DNA of 64,000 bases, taken from Bacteroides luhongzhouii (GTDB taxonomy: Bacteria > Bacteroidota > Bacteroidia > Bacteroidales > Bacteroidaceae). The stretch's first letter is position 1. Every line of letters starts with the position of its first letter. The notes beneath the pieces are model-generated. The model worked only from the letters and a program-made list of their open reading frames with translations. It was not told where the DNA came from and made no database searches. Shown piece after piece: positions 25,375 to 33,735 of the stretch. The position numbers were made by a program, and so were the translations under genes. The stretch spans positions 2,852,001 to 2,916,000 of the forward strand of contig NZ_CP059973.1 of assembly GCF_009193295.2 (NCBI RefSeq), in the 5' to 3' direction.

Positions 25375-26553
25375 TTATTCTACATAGAGTACCAGTCCTT
25401 TCAGGTATTCTCCTTCGGGATGATAGATGTTTACCGGATGGTCGGCAGGCTGAGTCAGTTGGTGCAGAATGCGCACACTGCGTCCTGACATAGCTGCTGC
25501 GGTAAATACGGCAGTACGGAAATTGTCTTTGCTTACTACTTGCGAACAAGAGAAGGTAAACAGGATGCCGCCCGGTTTGATTTTCTCAAATGCTTTGGCG
25601 TTCAGTTTGCGATAACCTTGCAAAGCATTCCGCAGGGCGTCTTTGTGTTTGGCAAATGCGGGCGGGTCGAGAATGATTAAATCATACTGGTCGCCCATGC
25701 GGTCGAGATATTTGAAAGCGTCTTCGGCAAAAGCTTCGTGGCGGGAATCACCGGGGAAGTTCAGTTCTACATTTTTATTAGTCAGATCAATCGCTTTGGC
25801 AGAGCTGTCGACAGAGTGGACGAGCTTTGCGCCTCCGCGCATGGCATAGAATGAGAATCCGCCGGTATAGCAGAACATATTCAGTACCGAACGGTCTTTG
25901 GCATAACGTTCCAGTAAAGAACGATTTTCGCGCTGGTCTACGAAAAATCCGGTTTTTTGACCTTTCAGCCAGTCTACATGGAACTGTAAGCCATATTCTT
26001 GCGCGATATTATTACTGCTTCCTCCTTTCAGAAAACCGTTTTCGGGGAAAAGATCTGCTTTAAAAGGAAGAGTTGTTTCTGATTTATAATAGATATTCTC
26101 GATCTTGTCGCCCATTACTTCGGATAAAGCTTCGGCAATTGTCATGCGGTCTACGTGCATTCCTGCAGAGTGTGCCTGCATAACTGCAGTTTTGGCATAA
26201 ACGTCAATAACCAGTCCGGGGAGATTGTCTCCTTCACCATGAACGAGCCGGTAAGTATTGTTGGTCGGATTGGTGGCGATGCCGATACTGCGACGCATAT
26301 CGTATGCAATTTCCAGTTTACGTTTCCAAAAATCGTGATCGATAGGTTCCTGATGGAAAGACAGTACGCGCACAGCAATACTTCCGATTTGGAAATGTCC
26401 TTCGGCAATAAATTCTTTTTTTGAGGTGTATACTTCTACAACTTCACCTTCATCGGGCTCTCCGTCAAAACGAGCGATAGCACCGGAAAAAATCCAGGGG
26501 TGGAATCTCTTAAGAGAATCTTCTTTACCGGGTTTGAGATATACTTTATGCAT
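25375..26553 (-). CDS. rlmI: 23S rRNA m5C1962 methyltransferase RlmI-like
   Basis: This 392-residue protein has an N-terminal PUA domain (about 1-75, KRFHPWIFSGAI), a linker with RLVHGEGDNLPGLVIDVY, and a Rossmann methyltransferase domain: VLNMFCYTGGFSFYAMRGGA (motif I), HSVDSSAKAIDLTNKN, LIILDPPAF (motif IV) and FTFSCSQVVS, in which Cys is the likely nucleophile. This matches RlmI/YccW, which methylates C1962 of 23S rRNA. It follows the exonuclease gene by 112 bp on the minus strand. The family is clear; the exact target base is inferred. Confidence 0.9.
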   Translation of the reverse strand: MHKVYLKPGKEDSLKRFHPWIFSGAIARFDGEPDEGEVVEVYTSKKEFIAEGHFQIGSIAVRVLSFHQEPIDHDFWKRKLEIAYDMRRSIGIATNPTNNTYRLVHGEGDNLPGLVIDVYAKTAVMQAHSAGMHVDRMTIAEALSEVMGDKIENIYYKSETTLPFKADLFPENGFLKGGSSNNIAQEYGLQFHVDWLKGQKTGFFVDQRENRSLLERYAKDRSVLNMFCYTGGFSFYAMRGGAKLVHSVDSSAKAIDLTNKNVELNFPGDSRHEAFAEDAFKYLDRMGDQYDLIILDPPAFAKHKDALRNALQGYRKLNAKAFEKIKPGGILFTFSCSQVVSKDNFRTAVFTAAAMSGRSVRILHQLTQPADHPVNIYHPEGEYLKGLVLYVE

Positions 26554-26560
26554 AATATAG

Positions 26561-26592
26561 CCTCTCCCTAACCCTCTCCCAGGGAGAGGAGG
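26561..26592. repeat. CT-rich palindromic intergenic repeat
   Basis: CCTCTCCC occurs at 26561-26568 and again at 26573-26580, the second copy followed after one base by its complement GGGAGAGG (26582-26589). This CCTCTCCCTAACCCTCTCCC pattern resembles a palindromic repeat that I recall from many unrelated bacterial genomes. It lies between the exonuclease gene and rlmI. A short tract of repeated TTTATCA units follows (26635-26664). Confidence 0.7.
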
Positions 26593-26665
26593 ATTGAGAT
26601 AGTTTTGTTATTGGTTATTAATTACTTATTTTATTATTTATCACTTATCATTTATCATTTATCGT

Positions 26666-27334
26666 CTATGACTGCTGGTTGCTTATAGGGTCGGTAGTGA
26701 CTTCTTCCCTTTCCTTGGAAGCAGGCGGGAGGGCAGCTATTTCCCAATCTCCTGTCTGTTTCAGCTCTTGCAACAGATTATAGATGTTGAGGCAAGCCCA
26801 TGCATCCGTGGCGGCATATTGTTTCTGTCCGTCGCTCAATACATCAGCTTCCCAATTGGACAAGCGCTGTGATTTGGATATTTTTTCTTTGAATAAGATA
26901 GCATAAATCTTTTGCAGACTTTTGTCCTGTATGCCGAATTGGCGCACGTAGTCCTGTAATTCGATACAGCTTTGTTGAGTAAAAGGTGCGCGTTTGTGCA
27001 GCATCATAAAGTCATCTTTCAGTGAAAGTCCCACTTTGATTACAGCCGGGTTTTCTAATAAATCAACCAATGGCTGGGTCAATCCCGTCATATTGAGCCG
27101 GAATAGGAAACAACATTCTTCAGAAGAAATCTGGAGGAGTGCTACTTTGTGCGATTGTCCTTTGGTAAAGGAAGGACGCGTTTCACTGTCAATGCCTATC
27201 ACAGATCTGGATTGGAGGTAAGCTACTGCTTTTTCCGTTTCAGCTTCCGACTGGATAACATAAATACGTCCCGGAAAAACAGTTTTCGGGAGTTCTTTTA
27301 GTTCATCTTTGTCTATGGTTCTTCTTACAATCAT
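26666..27334 (-). CDS. 3'-5' exonuclease of the DEDDy (RNase D-like) type
   Basis: This 222-residue cytoplasmic protein has the exonuclease motifs Exo I (VIGIDSETRPSF, Asp and Glu), Exo II (VGLSLKDDFMML, Asp) and Exo III (QYAATDAWACLNIY, Tyr then Asp). Only the catalytic domain is present, without the HRDC domain of full RNase D. It starts 8 bp after the DUF5063 gene, so the two are probably translated from one mRNA. Substrate (RNA or DNA) is not known. Confidence 0.9.
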   Translation of the reverse strand: MIVRRTIDKDELKELPKTVFPGRIYVIQSEAETEKAVAYLQSRSVIGIDSETRPSFTKGQSHKVALLQISSEECCFLFRLNMTGLTQPLVDLLENPAVIKVGLSLKDDFMMLHKRAPFTQQSCIELQDYVRQFGIQDKSLQKIYAILFKEKISKSQRLSNWEADVLSDGQKQYAATDAWACLNIYNLLQELKQTGDWEIAALPPASKEREEVTTDPISNQQS

Positions 27335-27342
27335 TTCTATAT

Positions 27343-28005
27343 TTATTCATCATCGTGGCAATGGCAACCGTCTTCGTGACAGTGGCAATCATCGTTGTGG
27401 CAATGACAGCCTTCTTCTTCACAACAATCGTTGTCGTCGCTTGGTTCGTAAAATCCTTCTTCATTACCATTCTCTTGCTCCTCTTCTTCCAGCTGGTTGT
27501 ATTTCACGTCATGAAGGGCGCGTAGCGTGTTTACCAGTTTCTGTCCCCACAGTGTGCCGAAGTTTTCCTGGCAGATAGCCAATGAATCATTCATTGTTTC
27601 GTTCAGTCCCAGTTGGAAGACAAATATGAAATCTTTAATATCCTGATAAATGTCAGCCAGATCTTCCGATATTGATTTCTTGATAGGTTGGTCGCTATAA
27701 ACCATATCTTGCACGAATACGTCCAGATAATCGTCCTTGTCACCCATCAATCCTGAAAGATTGATACGCAGAATTTCGTAAATCTCTTCCGTGACATACG
27801 TTTCGGGCGCCTCGTCCCCGATCGTCTCACATTTGGGCAGCATAGATGCTTTGAGATAGAGTAGGGGGAGTATTTTTAATGATGTATCAACGAAAGTACT
27901 ACGCTTCATGCGTTCGGCACGTTCGAGAAATGCACAAAATTCGGCGGCTACTGTAACGAACTCAATTACGTTCTTATCAAATATCGTTTGGCTTTCTTTT
28001 TCCAT
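27343..28005 (-). CDS. DUF5063 protein with Cys/His-rich C-terminal tail
   Basis: This 220-residue protein has an all-helical DUF5063-type domain (about 1-165, for example EFCAFLERAERMKRSTFVDTSLKILPLLYLKA) and an acidic linker rich in Glu, then a tail (about 193-220) with CC followed by three CHCH units separated by acidic residues. No function is established for DUF5063. The tail looks like a transition-metal binding site. The gene has its own -7 box (28027-28034) and precedes the exonuclease gene by 8 bp. Confidence 0.8.
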   Translation of the reverse strand: MEKESQTIFDKNVIEFVTVAAEFCAFLERAERMKRSTFVDTSLKILPLLYLKASMLPKCETIGDEAPETYVTEEIYEILRINLSGLMGDKDDYLDVFVQDMVYSDQPIKKSISEDLADIYQDIKDFIFVFQLGLNETMNDSLAICQENFGTLWGQKLVNTLRALHDVKYNQLEEEEQENGNEEGFYEPSDDNDCCEEEGCHCHNDDCHCHEDGCHCHDDE

Positions 28006-28026
28006 GATCTATATTGATTTGAAACG

Positions 28027-28034
28027 CAAAGGTA
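28027..28034 (-). promoter_or_regulatory. -7 promoter box of the DUF5063-exonuclease operon
   Basis: The minus strand reads TACCTTTG, an exact TAnnTTTG match, 22 bp upstream of the DUF5063 ATG. It is divergent to the ftsK promoter box 43 bp away. Confidence 0.65.
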
Positions 28035-28076
28035 AGAAAAAGGATTGAATGAGCGTAGTGCTCGTTATTTTTTTAT

Positions 28077-28084
28077 TATTTTTG
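28077..28084 (+). promoter_or_regulatory. -7 promoter box of ftsK
   Basis: TATTTTTG matches TAnnTTTG and lies 45 bp before the ATG at 28130. It lies inside the longer in-frame reading beginning at 28049, which argues for the later start. Confidence 0.6.
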
Positions 28085-28129
28085 CAGCTTAGAATCTCAT
28101 TCCAGTTTTATAAAAAGAATAAAAGACTC

Positions 28130-30622
28130 ATGGCAAAGAAGAAATTAGATAAGGAGGCGGAAAGCACTCCCTCTTCCCCCAGTAAAATTGTGGCTGTATG
28201 TAAGAATGAAACTGTTCATTTTGTGATTGGATTGATGCTGGTCATCTTTTCCGTTTACCTGTTGTTGGCTTTTTCTTCCTTCTTCTTTACGGGGGCTGCC
28301 GATCAAAGTATTATCGATAGCGGCAGTTCGGCGGATTTGGCGGCTGTTAATAATCAGGTGAAGAATTATGCCGGTTCACGCGGAGCGCAGTTGGCAAGTT
28401 ATCTGATAAACGACTGTTTCGGCGTTTCCTCTTTCTTCATACTTGTTTTTCTGGCAGTGGCGGGATTGAAGTTGATGCGTGTACGTGTGGTCCGCTTGTG
28501 GAAGTGGTTTATTGGCTGCACGCTTTTATTAATCTGGTTTTCCGTATTCTTCGGATTTGCTTTTATGGATCATTATCAGGATTCCTTCATTTATCTGGGC
28601 GGTATGCACGGATACAATGTTAGCCGTTGGTTAATCTCGCAAGTAGGAGTGCCTGGTGTATGGATGGTCCTATTGATAACTGCTGTCTGTTTCTTTATAT
28701 ATATAAGTGCGCGTACTGTTATTTGGTTGCGTAAACTTTTTGCGTTGAGTTTCTTGAAACGCGAAAAGAAAGAGAAGGAAGAAATCATCCCGGAAGGAGA
28801 AGGCGATCAGGAGTTCACGACTTCCCAACCGCAAGAAGTGGAGTTCAATTTGAAACGGACATATAAACAGACACCTCCTCCGGCACCTGTGATGGATATA
28901 CAGGCTGAAGAACCCGTGAAGGAATTCCCAGTCAATCAACCGGAGCCGGAAGATTCTCCTTTATCTGATGAAAGTGAAGGAGTGACTATGGTGTTTGAGC
29001 CGACTGTCTCCAATCCTGTTCCCGCTGTGCAGGAAGAATCTTTGGAAGAGGCGGAACCCGGGTTTGAAGTAGAATCTGCGGCTTCTGAAGAAGAATATCA
29101 AGGGCCGGAACTCGAGCCTTACAATCCCACTAAGGATTTGGAAAACTACCGTTTCCCGACTATCGACCTGATGAAGCATTTTGAAAATGACGATCCGACG
29201 ATTGACATGGACGAACAGAATGCAAATAAAGATCGTATTATCAACACATTGCGCAGTTTCGGAATCGAAATCAGTACGATTAAAGCAACGGTAGGACCTA
29301 CGGTAACTTTATATGAAATTACTCCGGAACAGGGAGTACGTATTTCCAAAATCCGTGGTTTGGAAGATGATATTGCATTGAGCCTTTCGGCTGATGGTAT
29401 CCGCATCATTGCTCCGATACCGGGTAAGGGAACAATCGGTATTGAAGTGCCGAACAAGAATCCGAAGATCGTTTCCGGGCAAAGTGTGATCGGAAGCAAG
29501 AAATTCCAGGAATCCAAATATGATCTGCCTATTGTATTGGGTAAGACCATCACGAATGAAGTCTTTATGTTCGACCTTTGCAAGATGCCGCACGTATTGG
29601 TGGCGGGTGCAACCGGTCAGGGTAAGTCAGTAGGTTTGAATGCTATTATTACCTCCTTATTATATAAAAAGCACCCGGCAGAATTGAAGTTTGTACTGGT
29701 CGATCCGAAGAAAGTAGAATTCAGCATTTATTCGGTGATCGAAAATCATTTTCTGGCCAAACTTCCTGATGGGGGTGAGCCGATTATTACAGACGTAACG
29801 AAGGTAGTGCAAACCTTGAACTCTGTTTGTGTGGAGATGGATACCCGTTATGACTTACTGAAAATGGCACATGTGCGTAATATCAGGGAATATAATGAGA
29901 AGTTTATCAACCGTCGTCTGAATCCGGAAAAGGGGCATAAGTTTATGCCGTATATCGTAGTGGTTATTGACGAGTTCGGAGATTTGATTATGACTGCCGG
30001 TAAAGAAGTGGAACTTCCGATTGCCCGTATTGCACAGTTGGCACGTGCTGTCGGTATTCACATGATTATCGCTACACAGCGTCCGACTACTAATATTATT
30101 ACAGGTACGATTAAAGCCAACTTCCCGGCGCGTATTGCTTTCCGTGTATCTGCCATGATGGACTCCCGTACTATTCTTGACCGTCCGGGTGCTAACCGCT
30201 TGATTGGTAAGGGGGATATGCTTTTCTTGCAGGGAGCTGATCCGGTACGTGTACAGTGTGCCTTTATCGATACGCCGGAAGTAGAAGAGATTACAAAATT
30301 CATTGCCCGTCAGCAAAGTTATCCTACTCCGTTCTTCTTGCCCGAATATGTGAGTGAAGATAGTAATAGTGAAGTAGGGGATATTGATATGGGACGTCTC
30401 GATCCGTTGTTTGAAGATGCAGCCCGGTTGGTTGTTATTCATCAGCAAGGCTCCACTTCATTGATTCAGCGTAAATTTGCGATTGGCTATAATCGTGCCG
30501 GCCGTATAATGGATCAATTGGAAAAGGCCGGAATTGTAGGTCCTACGCAAGGAAGCAAGGCCCGTGACGTATTGTGTATTGACGATAATGATCTTGAGAT
30601 GCGATTGAACAATTTACAGTAA
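28130..30622 (+). CDS. ftsK: DNA translocase FtsK/SpoIIIE
   Basis: From ATG at 28130 (MAKKKLDKEAES) the protein has 830 residues. An N-terminal membrane part with about four helices (residues 25-210) is followed by an acidic, Pro/Glu-rich linker (about 230-340), then the motor: beta and alpha domains with Walker A GATGQGKSVGLN, Walker B YIVVVIDEFGDLIM, and IATQRPTTNIITGTIKANFP. The C-terminal gamma winged helix (HQQGSTSLIQRKFAIGYNRAGRIMDQLEKAGIVGP) reads the chromosome orientation sequences. It pumps DNA through the division septum and works with XerC/D at dif. LolA-like and trxB genes follow in the same direction. Confidence 0.95.
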   Translation: MAKKKLDKEAESTPSSPSKIVAVCKNETVHFVIGLMLVIFSVYLLLAFSSFFFTGAADQSIIDSGSSADLAAVNNQVKNYAGSRGAQLASYLINDCFGVSSFFILVFLAVAGLKLMRVRVVRLWKWFIGCTLLLIWFSVFFGFAFMDHYQDSFIYLGGMHGYNVSRWLISQVGVPGVWMVLLITAVCFFIYISARTVIWLRKLFALSFLKREKKEKEEIIPEGEGDQEFTTSQPQEVEFNLKRTYKQTPPPAPVMDIQAEEPVKEFPVNQPEPEDSPLSDESEGVTMVFEPTVSNPVPAVQEESLEEAEPGFEVESAASEEEYQGPELEPYNPTKDLENYRFPTIDLMKHFENDDPTIDMDEQNANKDRIINTLRSFGIEISTIKATVGPTVTLYEITPEQGVRISKIRGLEDDIALSLSADGIRIIAPIPGKGTIGIEVPNKNPKIVSGQSVIGSKKFQESKYDLPIVLGKTITNEVFMFDLCKMPHVLVAGATGQGKSVGLNAIITSLLYKKHPAELKFVLVDPKKVEFSIYSVIENHFLAKLPDGGEPIITDVTKVVQTLNSVCVEMDTRYDLLKMAHVRNIREYNEKFINRRLNPEKGHKFMPYIVVVIDEFGDLIMTAGKEVELPIARIAQLARAVGIHMIIATQRPTTNIITGTIKANFPARIAFRVSAMMDSRTILDRPGANRLIGKGDMLFLQGADPVRVQCAFIDTPEVEEITKFIARQQSYPTPFFLPEYVSEDSNSEVGDIDMGRLDPLFEDAARLVVIHQQGSTSLIQRKFAIGYNRAGRIMDQLEKAGIVGPTQGSKARDVLCIDDNDLEMRLNNLQ

Positions 30623-30641
30623 CAGTTCGTTTATTAATCAA

Positions 30642-31289
30642 ATGAGAAAGTACATTTTTAGTGTTTTAATAGCTTTACTGTCTTTGCCTGTGATTGCTCA
30701 ACAACAGCAGTCGCAGGCTAAAGTCATTCTTGACAAAACGGCAGAGGCGTTTCGTAAAGCAGGTGGTGTGAAGGCTGATTTTACTGTAAAGGCTGTGACA
30801 AATGGCTTGGTAGAAGGGACTGAAAGTGGAATGATTCAGTTGAAAGGAGAGAAATTTGTACTGAAAACATCTGATATTATCACTTGGTTTGACGGAAAAA
30901 CGCAGTGGAGTTATGTGACAAAGAATGATGAAGTGAATGTCAGTAATCCGACGCAGGAAGAGTTGCAGCAGATAAATCCGTATACATTTCTGTATATGTA
31001 TCAGAAAGGATTCTCTTACAAGTTGGGGGCGACCAAAACGTTTCGTGGAAAAGCCGTTTGGGAAGTCGTTCTGACTGCCAGAGATAAGAAACAGGAGTTG
31101 GAACGTATCACTCTTTTTGTGACGAAGGACACTTATGAACCTCTATATATTTTGCTTCAGCAGCGTGGTCGGCAGACACGTAATGAGATAACCGTTACAA
31201 GTTATCAGACCGGGCAGAATTATACGGATCGTGTTTTTACTTTTGATAAAAAACAATATCCCAATGCAGAGGTGATAGATTTGAGATAA
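30642..31289 (+). CDS. LolA-like outer-membrane lipoprotein carrier
   Basis: This 215-residue protein has a signal peptide ending PVIAQ (about residue 20) and a LolA/LolB-type half-barrel: KVILDKTAEAFRKAGGVKADFTV, LKGEKFVLKTSDIITWFDGKTQWSYV, NPYTFLYMYQKGFSYKLG. LolA carries lipoproteins through the periplasm to the outer membrane. It is 19 bp after ftsK, the same order seen in several bacteria. The Bacteroidetes members diverge from E. coli LolA, so the family name is safer than the gene name. Confidence 0.85.
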   Translation: MRKYIFSVLIALLSLPVIAQQQQSQAKVILDKTAEAFRKAGGVKADFTVKAVTNGLVEGTESGMIQLKGEKFVLKTSDIITWFDGKTQWSYVTKNDEVNVSNPTQEELQQINPYTFLYMYQKGFSYKLGATKTFRGKAVWEVVLTARDKKQELERITLFVTKDTYEPLYILLQQRGRQTRNEITVTSYQTGQNYTDRVFTFDKKQYPNAEVIDLR

Positions 31290-31325
31290 CATGTTTTTAT
31301 AACAAAACAATAAAGATAAATTAAA

Positions 31326-32276
31326 ATGGCAGAAATAGAAAAAGTGAAATGCCTGATTATAGGTTCAGGACCTGCCGGATATACGGCAGCGATTTATGCA
31401 GGACGTGCTAATTTATGTCCGGTACTATATGAAGGATTGCAGCCGGGTGGCCAGTTGACTACTACCACAGATGTAGAGAACTTCCCCGGTTATCCGGAAG
31501 GTATCAGTGGTCCGCAATTGATGGAAGATTTGCGTGCACAGGCAAGCCGTTTCGGAACAGACGTTCGTTTTGGTATCGCTACGGCAGCTGATTTAAGTAA
31601 AGCTCCTTATAAAATAACAATTGACGGTGATAAAGTGATTGAAACGGAATCATTGATTATTGCTACCGGAGCTACAGCTAAATATCTGGGACTGGAGGAT
31701 GAAAAGAAGTATGCCGGAATGGGTGTAAGTGCTTGCGCTACTTGCGATGGTTTTTTCTATCGTAAGAAAGTGGTTGCTGTAGTTGGTGGTGGTGATACTG
31801 CTTGTGAAGAAGCGGTTTATCTTGCCGGTCTTGCATCCAAAGTATATTTGATTGTCCGTAAACCTTTCCTGCGTGCATCGAAGATAATGCAGGAGCGTGT
31901 CATGAATCATGAGAAGATTGAAGTTCTTTTTGAACACAATGCGGTTGGTTTGTTTGGTGACAATGGAGTAGAAGGGGTAAACCTGGTGAAACGTTGGGGT
32001 GAACCGGATGAAGAACGTTATAGCTTGCCTATCGACGGTTTCTTCCTGGCCATCGGACATCAACCGAATACAGAAATATTCAAAGAGTATATTGATACAG
32101 ACGAAGTCGGTTACATTATTACAGATGGTGATAGTCCTCGTACGAAAGTGCCCGGGGTCTTTGCTGCAGGAGATGTGGCTGATCCGCATTATCGTCAAGC
32201 TATTACGGCCGCGGGAAGTGGATGTAAGGCAGCTTTGGAGGCAGAACGCTATCTTTCTTCCAAAGGGCTTGTGTGA
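31326..32276 (+). CDS. trxB: Thioredoxin reductase
   Basis: This 316-residue flavoprotein has an FAD-binding GSGPAGYTAAIYAGRA (about 13-28), the redox-active CATC pair (SACATCDGFFY at about 137-147), an NADPH-binding VVGGGDTACEEA and the C-terminal FAD motif GVFAAGDVADPHYRQ. It uses NADPH to reduce thioredoxin in the cytoplasm. Two proteins of the locus beyond the next terminator have thioredoxin domains, but they are exported and are unlikely to be direct partners. Confidence 0.96.
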   Translation: MAEIEKVKCLIIGSGPAGYTAAIYAGRANLCPVLYEGLQPGGQLTTTTDVENFPGYPEGISGPQLMEDLRAQASRFGTDVRFGIATAADLSKAPYKITIDGDKVIETESLIIATGATAKYLGLEDEKKYAGMGVSACATCDGFFYRKKVVAVVGGGDTACEEAVYLAGLASKVYLIVRKPFLRASKIMQERVMNHEKIEVLFEHNAVGLFGDNGVEGVNLVKRWGEPDEERYSLPIDGFFLAIGHQPNTEIFKEYIDTDEVGYIITDGDSPRTKVPGVFAAGDVADPHYRQAITAAGSGCKAALEAERYLSSKGLV

Positions 32277-32348
32277 TAAATATATCTTCGATATAAACGA
32301 ATAAATGGCAATCACCTCATTCCGGTGTGATTGATTATCAAATAAAAC

Positions 32349-32379
32349 GAGGGTGTCCATTACGGACACCCTCGTTTAG
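32349..32379. terminator. Bidirectional terminator between convergent genes
   Basis: CGAGGGTGTCC (32349-32359) is the exact complement of GGACACCCTCG (32365-32375), an 11-bp stem with a 5-nt loop. TTTAGTT follows on the plus strand and TTTTATTT on the minus strand. It can serve both trxB (plus) and the minus-strand operon ending at 32426. Confidence 0.85.
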
Positions 32380-32425
32380 TTAAAGTTTTAGATTAGTATA
32401 GTTATATAATTTAAGAGAGAGATTT

Positions 32426-33715
32426 TTATTTCAGGAGTTGTTTTTCAATGATCTGCACATACTTTTCCGGCGTGGCACCAACCTCGATAATTGGTTTGCC
32501 GCCTACTGGGATGAAGAATAGCGTAGGTAATGCTTGTACGCTAAAGTGGCTGCATAAATCTTTTTCTTTATCAGCATTTACCTTATAGAATATAACTTTT
32601 CCTTTATATTTTTCAGCTAGTTTTTCCATTTCCGGAAGTAGACGCATACATGGACCGCACCATGTAGCCCAGAAATCAATGACTATCGGTTTGTCTCCAT
32701 TATAAATGAAATCATTTCCTTTTCTGTAGTCGAAAATGTGTTCGAGAAAGAACTGGCGGGTAATTGGATTCAACTTACCATCTTCAACTTTGGTTTCCGT
32801 CACTTTAGCTTCCGCTTCCGGTATAGGAACCATATCGAATGGCTGGAAGTAAATTTTCTGATGAATATAGTCAATAGATATAATTCCGTAGTCCAGTATC
32901 TTTTTGCCTAATACGGAACGTTTCAAGAATGGGTTTTTCACTGCCATGGCATCTTCAATCTTTGTTTTTACAAACATCGTTTCAGGTAAGATGAGGCTTT
33001 CCTGTTCTTGATTTTCCTCTTTATATCCATTGGAAACTTTTTGGTTACTTCCTTTGGTATATTGTGTACTCCATGTATTGAAATCTGCTTCGGTAAGATT
33101 CACCAATCCTTCGCTCCACGTGTCCAGGACAAGAGAAACAGGCTTTCCTTGAATGTTTATCGGACATACTATTCCTAATCCCGTTATCAAGTTAAAATTT
33201 TCCCGATAGTTAAGTTTCATATAAGAAGGACGGTAGGGCTGTGTAATCGTAATTTTCTTCCGTTGCATGTCAATGGTTAATACAGAAGTGCGGAAAACAG
33301 CACCACTTAATACACCCATAACCCCTAGCTTGCGTAGATATGGTTCATCTTCCAATGCGAAGGCCGGAAGATCGTTGGCAAATGTATTTTTACCAATAGC
33401 TACTGTTGCCATTTCATATACCTTTCCGACAGGTACCTGTTTAAATACAAAATCTTGGTAAGAACTAAAAGTTCCTTTCTTTTCTGTATTGATGTGTAAC
33501 TTCTTGAGAGCTTCAGGGAGTAGAGCGTTATGTCCTGATAAATCGAGGACAAAGTCAGCCACTTCACCATTTATGGTGGCTTCCACGATAATTTTTCCAT
33601 CAATAGTTTTGAATGGAATGACCTCTGTCATACTGTTTTGTGTTTGTGCACTGATACCTCCTGTAATACAGAATGCAAGCAAACAGAGATACATTTTGGT
33701 TATTATTCGTTTCAT
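32426..33715 (-). CDS. Retropepsin-like protein with altered motifs fused to thioredoxin
   Basis: This 429-residue exported protein has a signal peptide (to about AQTQ). It has two retropepsin-like lobes like its two upstream neighbours, but the catalytic D-T-G motifs are changed: DLSG at 58-61 and DTWS at 198-201. The flap-like GVMGVLSGAVF segment is kept. A thioredoxin domain follows (about 340-429) with WCGPC (Cys353, Cys356) and the cis-Pro segment VQALPTLFF. It is probably a periplasmic or surface thiol-disulfide protein whose N-terminal half binds a partner rather than cleaving it. It is the last gene of the sigma/FecR/SusCD locus, 20 bp after the preceding gene. Confidence 0.8.
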   Translation of the reverse strand: MKRIITKMYLCLLAFCITGGISAQTQNSMTEVIPFKTIDGKIIVEATINGEVADFVLDLSGHNALLPEALKKLHINTEKKGTFSSYQDFVFKQVPVGKVYEMATVAIGKNTFANDLPAFALEDEPYLRKLGVMGVLSGAVFRTSVLTIDMQRKKITITQPYRPSYMKLNYRENFNLITGLGIVCPINIQGKPVSLVLDTWSEGLVNLTEADFNTWSTQYTKGSNQKVSNGYKEENQEQESLILPETMFVKTKIEDAMAVKNPFLKRSVLGKKILDYGIISIDYIHQKIYFQPFDMVPIPEAEAKVTETKVEDGKLNPITRQFFLEHIFDYRKGNDFIYNGDKPIVIDFWATWCGPCMRLLPEMEKLAEKYKGKVIFYKVNADKEKDLCSHFSVQALPTLFFIPVGGKPIIEVGATPEKYVQIIEKQLLK

Positions 33716-33735
33716 ATATTCTTTCTGTTTAAAGT

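Noticed and set aside
28049..28129. N-terminal extension of FtsK
   Set aside because: The segment contains the -7 box at 28077-28084, and ATG at 28130 gives the usual MAKKK start.
31650..32369. 239-residue minus-strand ORF opposite trxB
   Set aside because: It is the complement of a well-supported gene, crosses the terminator at 32349-32375 and has no recognisable domain.
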